Source of the DNA: Calothrix sp. NIES-3974
GTDB lineage: Bacteria; Cyanobacteriota; Cyanobacteriia; Cyanobacteriales; Nostocaceae
Assembly: GCF_002368395.1 (NCBI RefSeq)
Contig: NZ_AP018254.1
Coordinates: 5,270,001 to 5,334,000, forward strand
Reading direction: 5' to 3'
Length of the DNA: 64,000 nucleotides
Every line of letters begins with the position of its first letter. Positions within the stretch are counted from its first letter, which is position 1. Under the pieces are notes generated by a model, which saw only the letters and a list, made by a program, of their open reading frames with translations, was not told the origin of the DNA and searched no databases. A program made the position numbers and the translations under genes. Positions 55,864-64,000 of the stretch are shown here, one piece after another.

Positions 55864-57138
55864 GTGAAATTCACCCAGGGACTAACTAAACAAATTAAGC
55901 AAAAATTTTCTAACCAATTTCTGCGTAACCTGAGTTGGTTAGGAATGGCGGAAATTATTTATCGGGTGGTGCGTCTCGGACTAGTAGTCATTATTGCTCG
56001 CTATTTGAGCAAATATGATTATGGTTTAGGTGCAGTAGTTCTCACAGTCAAGGAATTTGCAGTTAGTTTTTCCAATGTGGGTATTGGTGCAAAAATCATC
56101 CAGGTCGAAGAAGAGAAATTAGCAGATTTATGTAATTCTGCCTATTGGTTGAATTGGTTAGTATTTACGGGTTTATTTCTAATTCAATGTATTACCTCAA
56201 TTCCCATTGCTTGGGTGCAAAAAACTCCGGAATTAATTTGGCCAATTTGTGTATCGGGAATTGCCTATTTGATTTGGCCTTTGGTGGGGATTCAAAAAAC
56301 CCTGATTCAAAGGGAAAATCGGTTTAAAATTATTGCAATGACGGATAGTCTGCAATTTAGTATTTCTAGTATTTTTACCGCGATTTTGGCTGTTGCAGGG
56401 TTAGGTGTGTGGTCATTTGCCCTACCAAGTGTGATGATTGCGCCATTGGAGGTGATAATTTATCACTATTTTCACCAGTGGCGACCTAGCCGCAAAATAG
56501 AGACTAAATACTGGTCAGAAATCTGGCACTTCGGGAAGAATATTCTCCTGATTGGATTATTAAATACACTGCGGAATAATTTAGATTATTTAATGTTATA
56601 TACTTTCTTGGGTGTAGAATCTTTAGGTTTATATTTCTTTGGCTTTAATGCAGGTTTAGGAATTAGTTTGAGTATTATTAACGCGATTAAATCAGCTATC
56701 CTACCCCATTTATGTGCAGCGAGAAAGGACTCCGAATCCTTCCAGAAAACCTATCTACAAACAATGAAAATTATTGCTATGGTGATAATTCCCTTTGTCA
56801 CCCTCCAAGCAACTTTAGCACCGATTTATGTACCAATCGTGTTTGGGCAAAAATGGATACCAGCAATTCCGATTGTTGTGTTAATTTGTTTGTCAGCTAT
56901 TCCCCGTCCCTTTGCCGATGCAGCATCCCAGCTACTAGTAGCTATCGGTAAACCCCACCTGGATTTACGCTGGAACTTGATATTTACTTTTGGGTTTGCG
57001 ATCGCCCTCCTGATTGGCGTAAATATTAGTATAATTGGTGTGGCATCGGCTGTATTAATTAGCCATGCTCTCATGTTACCTTTGTTTACGTTTTGGGCTA
57101 GTCGATTTGTATTTCCCAAAATATTCGTTTGCAAGTAG
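55864..57138 (+). CDS. Wzx-like oligosaccharide flippase (second EPS cluster)
   Basis: A 424-residue membrane protein with about twelve helices and no large soluble domain. It belongs to the MOP/polysaccharide-transport type: the N-terminal LSWLGMAEIIYRVVRLGLVVIIARYLSKYDYGLGAVV is the usual first two-helix signature. It would flip the lipid-linked repeat unit to the periplasm for the polymerase at 50946. The start is GTG at 55864. Its TAG stop codon lies in a palindromic repeat. Confidence 0.87.
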   Translation: MKFTQGLTKQIKQKFSNQFLRNLSWLGMAEIIYRVVRLGLVVIIARYLSKYDYGLGAVVLTVKEFAVSFSNVGIGAKIIQVEEEKLADLCNSAYWLNWLVFTGLFLIQCITSIPIAWVQKTPELIWPICVSGIAYLIWPLVGIQKTLIQRENRFKIIAMTDSLQFSISSIFTAILAVAGLGVWSFALPSVMIAPLEVIIYHYFHQWRPSRKIETKYWSEIWHFGKNILLIGLLNTLRNNLDYLMLYTFLGVESLGLYFFGFNAGLGISLSIINAIKSAILPHLCAARKDSESFQKTYLQTMKIIAMVIIPFVTLQATLAPIYVPIVFGQKWIPAIPIVVLICLSAIPRPFADAASQLLVAIGKPHLDLRWNLIFTFGFAIALLIGVNISIIGVASAVLISHALMLPLFTFWASRFVFPKIFVCK

Positions 57139-57160
57139 AGATGCGACATGTCGCGTCTGT
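57135..57160. repeat. palindromic repeat (GTAGAGACG family) at the wzx stop codon
   Basis: GTAGAGATGCGACATG, then TCGCGTCTGT. The TAG of GTAGAG is the stop codon of the flippase gene, so the element begins inside the gene. Confidence 0.8.
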
Positions 57161-57532
57161 TTTACTATTTTTCAGTAGCCAAAAATTACAGGAATCATAT
57201 TTGATTTCTGTAAATATTTAAGAGACGTGAATTCGACGAATTATAAACGCTACAATCCTTGTGAATCAATGATTTTGAAAGTTAAGGTTTAAAGGAACCT
57301 TATCCATGAGTTGAGAACAAAGTCAATAACTGACTGATTCCAGGTTTGATGATTTTATTCTCAACATCCTATGAGGTTTTTAAAAACTTCTATTTTCTAC
57401 GAATGTTACTGGACAGGAGTTTCAGGCTTTATAAATCATCGAACTCACGTTAAGAGATGTAGCGTTGCTACGTCTCTACAAGATTCATCTGTTGCATTAT
57501 TTTTTCAAATTGGTATCACTATTCCCCACTCC
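57161..57532. other. convergent intergenic region
   Basis: About 370 bases between wzx and topA 3' ends. A second palindromic repeat lies at 57452-57479. No gene is seen. Confidence 0.5.
57452..57479. repeat. palindromic repeat (GTAGAGACG family)
   Basis: AAGAGATGTAGCG pairs with TTGCTACGTCTCT. The core matches that at 36788 (GTAGC..GCTAC). Confidence 0.75.
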
Positions 57533-59713
57533 CTACTTACCTTCATCGATTACCGATAATTCTCCATATTTAGGACTCCACCAACCTTTTTGTGTTTGAA
57601 AATAGGCGACATCTTTGTGGTTTTTGTCGTTTCTCGATTGGGGTTGGCTACAGCGTAACAGGGATTTTTGTTGTCCGTCTTTTTGATAAAAATATTCTTC
57701 TAAAGGCTTTTGACAGACTGGACAGGGATATTTGGTGGGGACTGGGGTGGACGGGGATTTAGTTGCTGTGGGGGAACTAGATGAGGGTTGTTGCCAAGTT
57801 TTTGCATGTTCGTTCCAAAACATGACGATATTGTCGCAACCACTGACACATTTAAGAAAATATTTCTTTTTCAGCTTTTTGCTGGGGATTTTGGCTAACT
57901 GGTGATGGCAAACTGGACAACGGGTACGGGATTTTTGGTAGTTGGAGGAGTTAGGGGATGGGGTTGGAGTTTTGGGGTTACTGGTGGTAAAGTTGGCAGC
58001 AATGGTTTGGGCTTTAGCTAGGGCGATCGCAAAGTAGGTTTGGTGCCAATTGATGAGATAATCTTGCCAGGGCTGTTTACCGGAGGCAATGTCGTCTAGA
58101 GCCGCTTCCATTTTGGCGGTGAATTCGCTTTCTAGGAGGTCTGGTAAGGCTTTTTGCAAAAAATCGTCCACTTCCATCCCCAAGGATGTTGGTTGCAGGT
58201 TGGCTTTGGTGAGTTGGACATAACCGCGTTTTTTCAAGGTGGCAATGGTTGGGGAATAGGTGCTTGGACGACCAATCCCTTTGCGTTCCATTAACTGGAC
58301 TAATTTGGGTTCGCTGTAGCGGGGTGGGGGTTGGGTTTGCTTTTTTTCGTGTCCTGCATTGGTTAAGGTTAATTCCTGTCCCTGGTGGAGAAGGGGTAGG
58401 AGGGTATCTTGACTTAAATTTGCCCAGTAGCGAGCGTAACCTAAAAATTCTACCACCTGTCCCCGTGCTTGCCAAAGAATGTCCCCCGATTGACTAATTA
58501 CCTGGGTTTTACGGAGTATGGCTGGACGACATTGGGATGCAACTGCTCGCTTCCAAATTAGTACATATAAATTAAATTCCTCTTCACTAAGTTCGCTGCG
58601 TAACTGAGTGGAGGGACGGAATAGGTCGGTGGGACGGATAGCTTCGTGAGCTTCTTGAGCATTTTTACGACTGCGGTGTCGGGTTTTTTGGGGAGGGATA
58701 TTTTCTGGGTCGTTGGTCTCTAACCATTGACGAACGCGATCGCAGAATTCGGGACTGAGGATGACCGAATCGGTGCGCATGTAGGTAATTAAACCCGCTT
58801 CAAACAGCTTTTGTGCTACCTGCATCGTGTGTTCGGGAGCAAATTTTAACCGCGAACCCGCAGCTTGTTGCAGGGTGGAAGTAATAAAAGGGGGAGGTGG
58901 TTGACGGTTTTCTAATTTTCCGGTGTATTGAATGACTTGATGGGGGTGGGATTTGGCAATTTCGACTAAGCGATTGGCTTCCGCTTCCGATAGTACCCGG
59001 GTTGATTCCGGTGTGGTCTGGGGTTTTGTCACCGTATCATCATGATTTTCCGTAGGGGGAGAATTATCCCTAGGTGCATTCACATCACCATGATAAAAAG
59101 CTCGTAAACCCTCTCCATAGTCCACCCAAACACTCCAATAATCCTGGGGGACAAAGGCAATAATTTCCCGTTCCCGTTGACAAATCAAATGTAAAGTCGC
59201 ACTTTGTACCCGACCGACACTTTTTGCACCATTATTCAACTTCCAAACCAGGGGACTACCCTTATAACCTACCAACTTATCCAAACAATCCCGACACAAA
59301 CCTGCACCAATCAAATTAAAGTCCAAATTGCGGGGGTGAGCGATCGCCTGTTTGACTGCTGCATCGGTAATTTCTGTATATACTACCCGACGGGGATTTT
59401 TCAATCCCAAAGCCTGTTGCAAATGCCAAGCAATAGTTTCCCCTTCCCGGTCAGGGTCTGTCGCTAAAATTACTTCCTGTACCTGACGTGCGGCTGCTTT
59501 TAATTGTTGAATCGTTTCCCTGGCTCTTTGGTCACGGGGTATATAATCACACGTTACCCGGTTTTCCGTCATGGTAAAGCCGAGTGCATCCTCCCCCTGA
59601 TTACTTAATTCCCGAATATGACCGCAACTAGCCTTGACAATCCAATCATGACCCAGGATTTGACTCAGTTTTTTCACCTTTCCAGGAGATTCAACTACCA
59701 GCAGTCGTTTCAT
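57533..59713 (-). CDS. topA: type IA DNA topoisomerase
   Basis: A 726-residue enzyme that relaxes negative supercoils. The Toprim part has LLVVESPGKVKKL with E8 and DPDREGE (86-92), binding Mg. The active-site tyrosine is in LITYMRTDS (about residue 310). The C-terminal region carries two zinc-finger-like segments (CPVCHHQL with CVSGCD, and CPVCQKPL). One odd point is NLIGAGLCRDCLDKLVGYKGSP, where most TopA proteins read NLVNAQQARRVLDRLVGYK. The enzyme is shorter than the usual cyanobacterial TopA, so it may be a second paralog. Convergent with wzx. Confidence 0.9.
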   Translation of the reverse strand: MKRLLVVESPGKVKKLSQILGHDWIVKASCGHIRELSNQGEDALGFTMTENRVTCDYIPRDQRARETIQQLKAAARQVQEVILATDPDREGETIAWHLQQALGLKNPRRVVYTEITDAAVKQAIAHPRNLDFNLIGAGLCRDCLDKLVGYKGSPLVWKLNNGAKSVGRVQSATLHLICQREREIIAFVPQDYWSVWVDYGEGLRAFYHGDVNAPRDNSPPTENHDDTVTKPQTTPESTRVLSEAEANRLVEIAKSHPHQVIQYTGKLENRQPPPPFITSTLQQAAGSRLKFAPEHTMQVAQKLFEAGLITYMRTDSVILSPEFCDRVRQWLETNDPENIPPQKTRHRSRKNAQEAHEAIRPTDLFRPSTQLRSELSEEEFNLYVLIWKRAVASQCRPAILRKTQVISQSGDILWQARGQVVEFLGYARYWANLSQDTLLPLLHQGQELTLTNAGHEKKQTQPPPRYSEPKLVQLMERKGIGRPSTYSPTIATLKKRGYVQLTKANLQPTSLGMEVDDFLQKALPDLLESEFTAKMEAALDDIASGKQPWQDYLINWHQTYFAIALAKAQTIAANFTTSNPKTPTPSPNSSNYQKSRTRCPVCHHQLAKIPSKKLKKKYFLKCVSGCDNIVMFWNEHAKTWQQPSSSSPTATKSPSTPVPTKYPCPVCQKPLEEYFYQKDGQQKSLLRCSQPQSRNDKNHKDVAYFQTQKGWWSPKYGELSVIDEGK

Positions 59714-60050
59714 CGGATTAATTCGGGTTTGCTGTACAAGTTTTTCATCGGGAACAGACCGGAAAATTTTTCCCTCTCTGCATATAATACATCCTTTCTA
59801 CCAGAAATTTATCGATTAATTGGGGTCTACTGAATGAAAAAGTCTGAAGCGTGATGGTAGGGAACAGGGAGTAGGTGAAGACGCGACATGTTGCATCTCT
59901 ACTATCCCATCTGCAAATGTATTAGGGACTGCTTTTCCCATGTCTACGAAAGCTAATCCGCAACACCATAAATCACCCAATCACTATTGTGAAATCGCGG
60001 CAGAAAATTTACGATGGGCATACATCTGGTATTTTCGGAGATAATTAGCT
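59714..60050. other. divergent intergenic region with palindrome
   Basis: 337 bases between topA (minus) and the plsC-type gene (plus). A diverged palindrome lies at 59877-59902. Promoters for both genes are expected here but not recognised. Confidence 0.45.
59877..59902. repeat. palindromic repeat (GTAGAGACG family)
   Basis: GAAGACGCGACATG then TTGCATCTCTAC, with two mismatches to a palindrome. Confidence 0.65.
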
Positions 60051-61463
60051 TTGCCCGCAGATATTCGTCATGTTCAGCCTCCCCTGAAATATATCCCACC
60101 CCGATTTAATCGCGTGATTTTTGAGTTGGCAAAGCTGTTTATTCCCCTGCTGCTGCGAGTAAGATTACGTCCGTGGCTTCCTGCGGGTATTAGTCGGGTA
60201 GAAATTCAGCAGATGGAAACTTTAGTGCAACTTTATCGCCAATTTCAAGCGGGAAAGATCAGGTTGCTGATAGCTTTTCGCCATCCGGAGGTGGATGACC
60301 CTCTGTGTATGGCCCATTTAATTACCCAAATTCCCCGAACTGCGCGGAAAATGGGGATTAAGCTGAAAAATCCTGTCCATAGTCATTTTATGTATGATCG
60401 TGGTATGACTTTATGGGCTGGAAAATGGCTAGGATGGTTATTTGCTGGGTTAGGGGGAGTTCCGGTACGTCGGGGACGGAAAATCGATAAAAAGCCGATT
60501 CAAACCGTGCGTCAATTGCTTTTAGATGGTCAATTCCCCTTTGCGATCGCACCGGAAGGTGCTACAAATGGCCATAGTGGGATTGTTAGTCCTTTAGAAC
60601 CGGGTGTTTCCCAATTAGCTGTTTGGTGTGTGGAGGATTTACACAAAGCTAATCGTCCGGAAATGGTGTTAATTGTTCCGATAACTGTGCAATATCATTA
60701 TCCCCAACCTCCTTGGCAAAAACTGGATTGGTTATTGTCGAAGTTAGAACGGGATACCGGATTATCCCCCCAAGTAGTTGATTTAGCTAATCATGGAGAA
60801 TTGGAACCCATATTTTTTGCCAGAATTATGCGCTTGGCAGAACAATTGGTGGGGAAAATGGAAGGTTTTTATCGTCAGTTTTATCACTGTGAATTTCCAG
60901 AAATTATTCTCCCCAACGGGTCGGATATAGATATACTAATGGAACGTATTCAACGTTTACTAGACCAAGCTTTACGTGTAGCAGAAGTTTATTTTGGTGT
61001 TGTATCCCAAGGGTCAAAAATTGACCGTTGTCGTCGCTTAGAAGAGGCTGGTTGGAGTTATATTTATCGTGACGATATTGAGGATATTCACAATTTATCA
61101 GCTTTGGATCGGGGATTAGCAGATTGGGTCGCTAGCGAAGCCGATTTACGTTTGCGTCACATGCGATTGGTGGAAAGTTTTGTCGCTGTTACTAGTAATT
61201 ATCTACAGGAAAAACCTTGTATTGAAAGGTTTGCGGAAATGTCTTTATTGATGTTTGACCTGGTATCTCGTCTGCAAGACCGTAATGCTTTACCTGGACG
61301 ACCCAGATTGGGTTGGCGACAAGCAACAATTAAGATTGGTGAACCGATTTCCGTCACAGAAATATGTGCAGGTCATTTAAATAATCGTCAATATCTGCGA
61401 CAAATTCCCGCCGAAGTGACAAATATTTTGTTTGCCCAAATGCAGCAATTAGTCGCAGAATGA
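60051..61463 (+). CDS. PlsC-type 1-acylglycerol-3-phosphate acyltransferase-like protein
   Basis: A 470-residue protein, long for the family. The acyltransferase motif FRHPEVDD (77-84) gives the H78-x4-D83 catalytic pair. GGVPVRRGR and FAIAPEGATNGHSG supply the glycerol-phosphate-binding motifs II/III. It likely acylates a lysophospholipid or related lipid at the membrane. The C-terminal 230 residues are an extension of unknown role with helices (LDQALRVAEVYFG, LDRGLADWVASEADLRLRHM). The start is a TTG at 60051, supported by CGGAG 10 bases before it. Confidence 0.84.
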   Translation: MPADIRHVQPPLKYIPPRFNRVIFELAKLFIPLLLRVRLRPWLPAGISRVEIQQMETLVQLYRQFQAGKIRLLIAFRHPEVDDPLCMAHLITQIPRTARKMGIKLKNPVHSHFMYDRGMTLWAGKWLGWLFAGLGGVPVRRGRKIDKKPIQTVRQLLLDGQFPFAIAPEGATNGHSGIVSPLEPGVSQLAVWCVEDLHKANRPEMVLIVPITVQYHYPQPPWQKLDWLLSKLERDTGLSPQVVDLANHGELEPIFFARIMRLAEQLVGKMEGFYRQFYHCEFPEIILPNGSDIDILMERIQRLLDQALRVAEVYFGVVSQGSKIDRCRRLEEAGWSYIYRDDIEDIHNLSALDRGLADWVASEADLRLRHMRLVESFVAVTSNYLQEKPCIERFAEMSLLMFDLVSRLQDRNALPGRPRLGWRQATIKIGEPISVTEICAGHLNNRQYLRQIPAEVTNILFAQMQQLVAE

Positions 61464-61522
61464 AAGAATGCGGGATGCAGGAGTAAAAAGTTAAAATAGG
61501 TGATGGATTATTTGACGTGGGA

Positions 61523-61551
61523 GTAAAGACGACCCGTCGGGTCGTCTTTAC
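61523..61551. repeat. perfect palindrome (GTAAAGACG variant)
   Basis: GTAAAGACGACCCG, one base, then CGGGTCGTCTTTAC. Fourteen perfect pairs. It lies about 60 bases after the PlsC-type gene, a likely terminator. Confidence 0.9.
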
Positions 61552-61579
61552 AGTGAGTAGGGAATCGGGAGTAGTTTAC

Positions 61580-61747
61580 TTAATCAATCTGTTTTTCGGC
61601 AAAATCCAGAAATAAAATGACGCTAGAAATAGTCAAACCTCCGCCGAGAAAAAAAAGATTCAAAAAATTAGCTATTTCTGGGTTTGTACCAATATAAAAA
61701 GGGCGGGTCTGAGAACACCAACTACAATAAACTAAAAGCGAAATATA
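61580..61747 (-). pseudogene. possible C-terminal remnant of a membrane protein
   Basis: The minus frame is open for 55 codons without a start codon and reads PFYIGTNPEIANFLNLFFL, then GGGLTISSVILFLDFAEKQ and stop. One hydrophobic helix is visible. It looks like the tail of a small membrane protein but the family is not recognised. Confidence 0.3.
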
Positions 61748-61771
61748 TCAGCGTGTGCAGTATATTCCTTC

Positions 61772-64000
61772 CTAACCTGGTCGTAAATCATTGGATATTT
61801 CCAGAATCCCGCGAGTTCCATCGAGATATACCTGTTGTCCGTCCTGAAGAATCCAAGTTGCATTTTGCACATTCACAATGGTGGGTATGCCGTATTCCCG
61901 TAGGAGGATAGCAGCATGGGAAAGTCGTCCACCGGTTTCAATCACTACCCCTCCTGCTCTAGCAAAAACCGGTGTGAGAGTGGCTTCAGCATTAGGTACA
62001 ACCAAAATCGTCTGTTGGTCTATGTTTTCAGGAATAGCTTGCAGATTGCGTAGAACTTTGACTTTTCCTTCCACATAGCCGGGGGAACTAGGTATTCCGG
62101 ATAACACTTGGTCGGGGGAAAGGGAAGGCATTAAAGTCGCGAAAATGGGGGGGTGATTACCGTAGATAATGCGGGGGACGGGGTTAACTTGTTGATGTTG
62201 GGAATATTGCGATCGCCGTTGGTAGGCTAGTAGTTGGAGACGGGAAATGGTGTGGGTTTCGGTTTTGTGGAGGAGTTGACGGATTTCTTCTAATTCTAAA
62301 AAGAAGATATCTCCTGGTTGTTGCAACCATCCTGATTGGAGAAAATATTTTTCTAATTCTAAAAAACACCAACGTAATTCGGCAATTAATCGGGCATAGA
62401 TTTCTGCTACTTGTCCTTTTAAATTAGCGCGACTTTGGACAAATTTACTGCGCCACGGACGACGACGTTGACGACCAAAATCGGCTTCATTACCTAACAT
62501 TAATTGCATAAATAATTGACGGACTGGTTGGGAATCTTCTGACCAAGTTGGGGAAGTAATATCTGCACCTGTTGCCGTTAAATATCCATATTTTTTGATT
62601 AAATCTTCCAATTGAGCGAGAATTTTTTGCCCTTCCTGGGATACCTGTAAATCTTCGTAGACATTATCGGGGTCAAATTCCGTTAACAGGTTTTTTGCCG
62701 AGGTTGCAAGGTCGTACAGGGAGCGTACAGCCGCCACATCAGGGGTACGATAATAGTCAATATCCCCATCCTTCACCCGAAAAATCCGTTGGCGAAAGGT
62801 CACACTCAAGGGTACACACACATAATAATAGGTAGCCCGTTGTAAAACTTCCAACACATAATCAATCCGTGCTAACAACCGGGTCGGAGTTAGGGTATCA
62901 CGTTGTTCTTGGGAAAGTTGGGAAATCGCGATCGCAAATCTTCGGTGGCGATCGCGATGGAAATCTTGCCTTAAAAATAATTCCCTGCCGTACAATCGGA
63001 ATAAACCAGGTAAGTTGCGAAATAGGGTGTCCCAAGGAATCCTCTCTAACTCCGTATTCTGGATCAACCATTCTAGACTTTGAGCTGGTAAACCTAAACG
63101 GCGAAATATTTGTTCTAATAATGTGGCATTGACATAGGCACGGGAAAAATATAATCTACCAGCTTCATTAAAATCTAATCCTAAAGACCGTTCCCCTAAA
63201 ATCAGGGCGAAAATCCCTCCCCAAACGCTACAAATTAAGGGACAATGGATTGACCAAGCCAAGGGAGAAATCATACCAGGAATGGCTTCGGCGGCAATTT
63301 TACGAGTCCAAATCGGTAGTAAAGTTGAAACAGGACGGACTTGTAAAATCCATAGGGTTTGTCCATCATGACACCATTCAATATTCTGGGGAACACCGTA
63401 ACAATGGGATTCAATTTTCCGGGTTAAATAGGCAACCTGTTTAATAATTACGGGGGGAATCCGTCCTTCCCCTTGTAAACTAATGGTGGAAGTATTCCCT
63501 GACTCCAACACAAAAGCCCGATAAAACTCCGGTGTCATCCGTCCACTAGTCACCAAATTTCCCTGTCCAGTACAAGCTTCAATGGCGATCGCATCTGCTT
63601 CCTGGGTCATCGGGTCACGACTAAAGGCAACCCCAGCATACACACTTCGCACCTGCTGCTGAATCAAAATCGCCATTGCTCCATCCTGAATTTGGCGATC
63701 GCGTCGATATTGTATTGCTGTGGGACTATTGTAGGATGCTTGTACTTGAGCAATGGCTGCTTGTAATGCCGATTGACTGGTGACGTTAATTACCCCTGCA
63801 TATAAACCCGCAGCAGCACCGTCAACCTCCTCAAATACCGGCGAAGCACGCACCACCAAAGGCGAAAGTTCTGATGGCTGTAAATAATCAAACAATAATT
63901 GCGGGTCATCGTAGGGAAACAAAATCCAACCCTGGGGAACGGGATAACCCCACCGCTTCATCTGTGATAACATGGCCGCCTTTTGACCCACAACCTCTGG
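61772..64000 (-). CDS. PEP-synthase-like protein without PEP-binding barrel, 5' end cut by window edge
   Basis: At least 742 residues, open to the right edge (upstream codons read PEVV before GQKAAMLSQM), so the start lies outside or is a GTG at 63991. The N-terminal part is a PPDK/PpsA-type ATP-grasp domain (GYPVPQGW; AIAIEACTGQGNLVTSG; WCHDGQTLWILQVRPV). The C-terminus holds the mobile phosphohistidine domain GGRLSHAAILLREYGIPTIVN, with the catalytic histidine in SHAAI. No C-terminal PEP/pyruvate TIM barrel follows, as in rifampicin-phosphotransferase-like proteins. It may phosphorylate an unknown acceptor. It is convergent with the PlsC-type gene. Confidence 0.82.
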   Translation of the reverse strand, partial: PEVVGQKAAMLSQMKRWGYPVPQGWILFPYDDPQLLFDYLQPSELSPLVVRASPVFEEVDGAAAGLYAGVINVTSQSALQAAIAQVQASYNSPTAIQYRRDRQIQDGAMAILIQQQVRSVYAGVAFSRDPMTQEADAIAIEACTGQGNLVTSGRMTPEFYRAFVLESGNTSTISLQGEGRIPPVIIKQVAYLTRKIESHCYGVPQNIEWCHDGQTLWILQVRPVSTLLPIWTRKIAAEAIPGMISPLAWSIHCPLICSVWGGIFALILGERSLGLDFNEAGRLYFSRAYVNATLLEQIFRRLGLPAQSLEWLIQNTELERIPWDTLFRNLPGLFRLYGRELFLRQDFHRDRHRRFAIAISQLSQEQRDTLTPTRLLARIDYVLEVLQRATYYYVCVPLSVTFRQRIFRVKDGDIDYYRTPDVAAVRSLYDLATSAKNLLTEFDPDNVYEDLQVSQEGQKILAQLEDLIKKYGYLTATGADITSPTWSEDSQPVRQLFMQLMLGNEADFGRQRRRPWRSKFVQSRANLKGQVAEIYARLIAELRWCFLELEKYFLQSGWLQQPGDIFFLELEEIRQLLHKTETHTISRLQLLAYQRRSQYSQHQQVNPVPRIIYGNHPPIFATLMPSLSPDQVLSGIPSSPGYVEGKVKVLRNLQAIPENIDQQTILVVPNAEATLTPVFARAGGVVIETGGRLSHAAILLREYGIPTIVNVQNATWILQDGQQVYLDGTRGILEISNDLRPG

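Larger units (their letters stand above)
61464..61771. other. convergent intergenic region
   Basis: 308 bases holding a perfect palindrome (61523-61551) and a minus-strand coding-like remnant (61580-61747). Confidence 0.5.

Overview
The window comes from a filamentous, heterocyst-forming cyanobacterium of the Nostocales type. The evidence is the frequent HIP1 octamer GCGATCGC, a photosystem II PsbQ lipoprotein, a cyanobacterial crtB, a fraC-fraD-fraE filament-integrity operon, and a gene series that matches in content and order the heterocyst envelope polysaccharide (HEP) island known from Anabaena PCC 7120 (alr2825 to alr2841, including hepC and hepA). Gene names rest on motif and gene-order recognition only; no database search was possible.

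Layout. 1-4.7 kb: a HAD hydrolase cut by the left edge, a small unknown protein, psbQ, a ThiO-like FAD oxidase, and an alpha/beta-hydrolase-fold protein whose nucleophile position is glycine. 5.5-27.3 kb, all on the plus strand: the HEP island. It starts with a sugar-nucleotide block (rfbF cytidylyltransferase, LhgO-like FAD oxidoreductase, SDR epimerase, RmlC-like epimerase, homoserine-dehydrogenase-like protein). It continues with a GT4, a Wzc-like chain-length protein, hepC, the hepA ABC exporter, five more glycosyltransferases and a Wzy/WaaL-like polymerase. A GNAT toxin fragment marks its end. 27.9-32.6 kb, minus strand: a tyrosine-rich-tailed Wzc kinase, a small secreted Asn/Thr-repeat protein and a beta-barrel-like protein. 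32.6-34.1 kb is a long non-coding stretch with a triple 28-bp repeat. 34.2 kb: a complete polyprenyl-phosphate sugar-1-phosphate transferase.

35.9-38.8 kb, minus strand: fraC, fraD and fraE, whose products build or regulate septal junctions, with repeats in both spacers. 39.5-45.5 kb: a tandem-duplicated CobA/CobO-like ATPase, a ParE-like remnant, an RlpA-like protein, a PhzF-like isomerase, a 3' remnant of crtP (phytoene desaturase) just before an intact crtB, and tRNA-Ser(GCU). 45.6-57.1 kb: an outer-membrane-like protein, then a second exopolysaccharide cluster made of a minus-strand operon (polymerase and three glycosyltransferases) and a divergent plus-strand pair (wzc-like, wzx-like). 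57.5-64 kb: a type IA topoisomerase, a PlsC-type acyltransferase, and a PEP-synthase-like protein cut by the right edge.

How it fits together. The HEP block would make an activated sugar, assemble a repeat unit on a lipid carrier, export it through HepA and polymerise it outside to form the heterocyst polysaccharide layer. The complete initiating transferase at 34.2 kb and the three Wzc-like proteins could serve the HEP island, the second cluster or both; this is inference. The intergenic DNA is rich in repeats: at least ten copies of a short palindrome with arms related to GTAGAGACG, a 79-bp pair, a 66-bp pair and a ~55-bp family.
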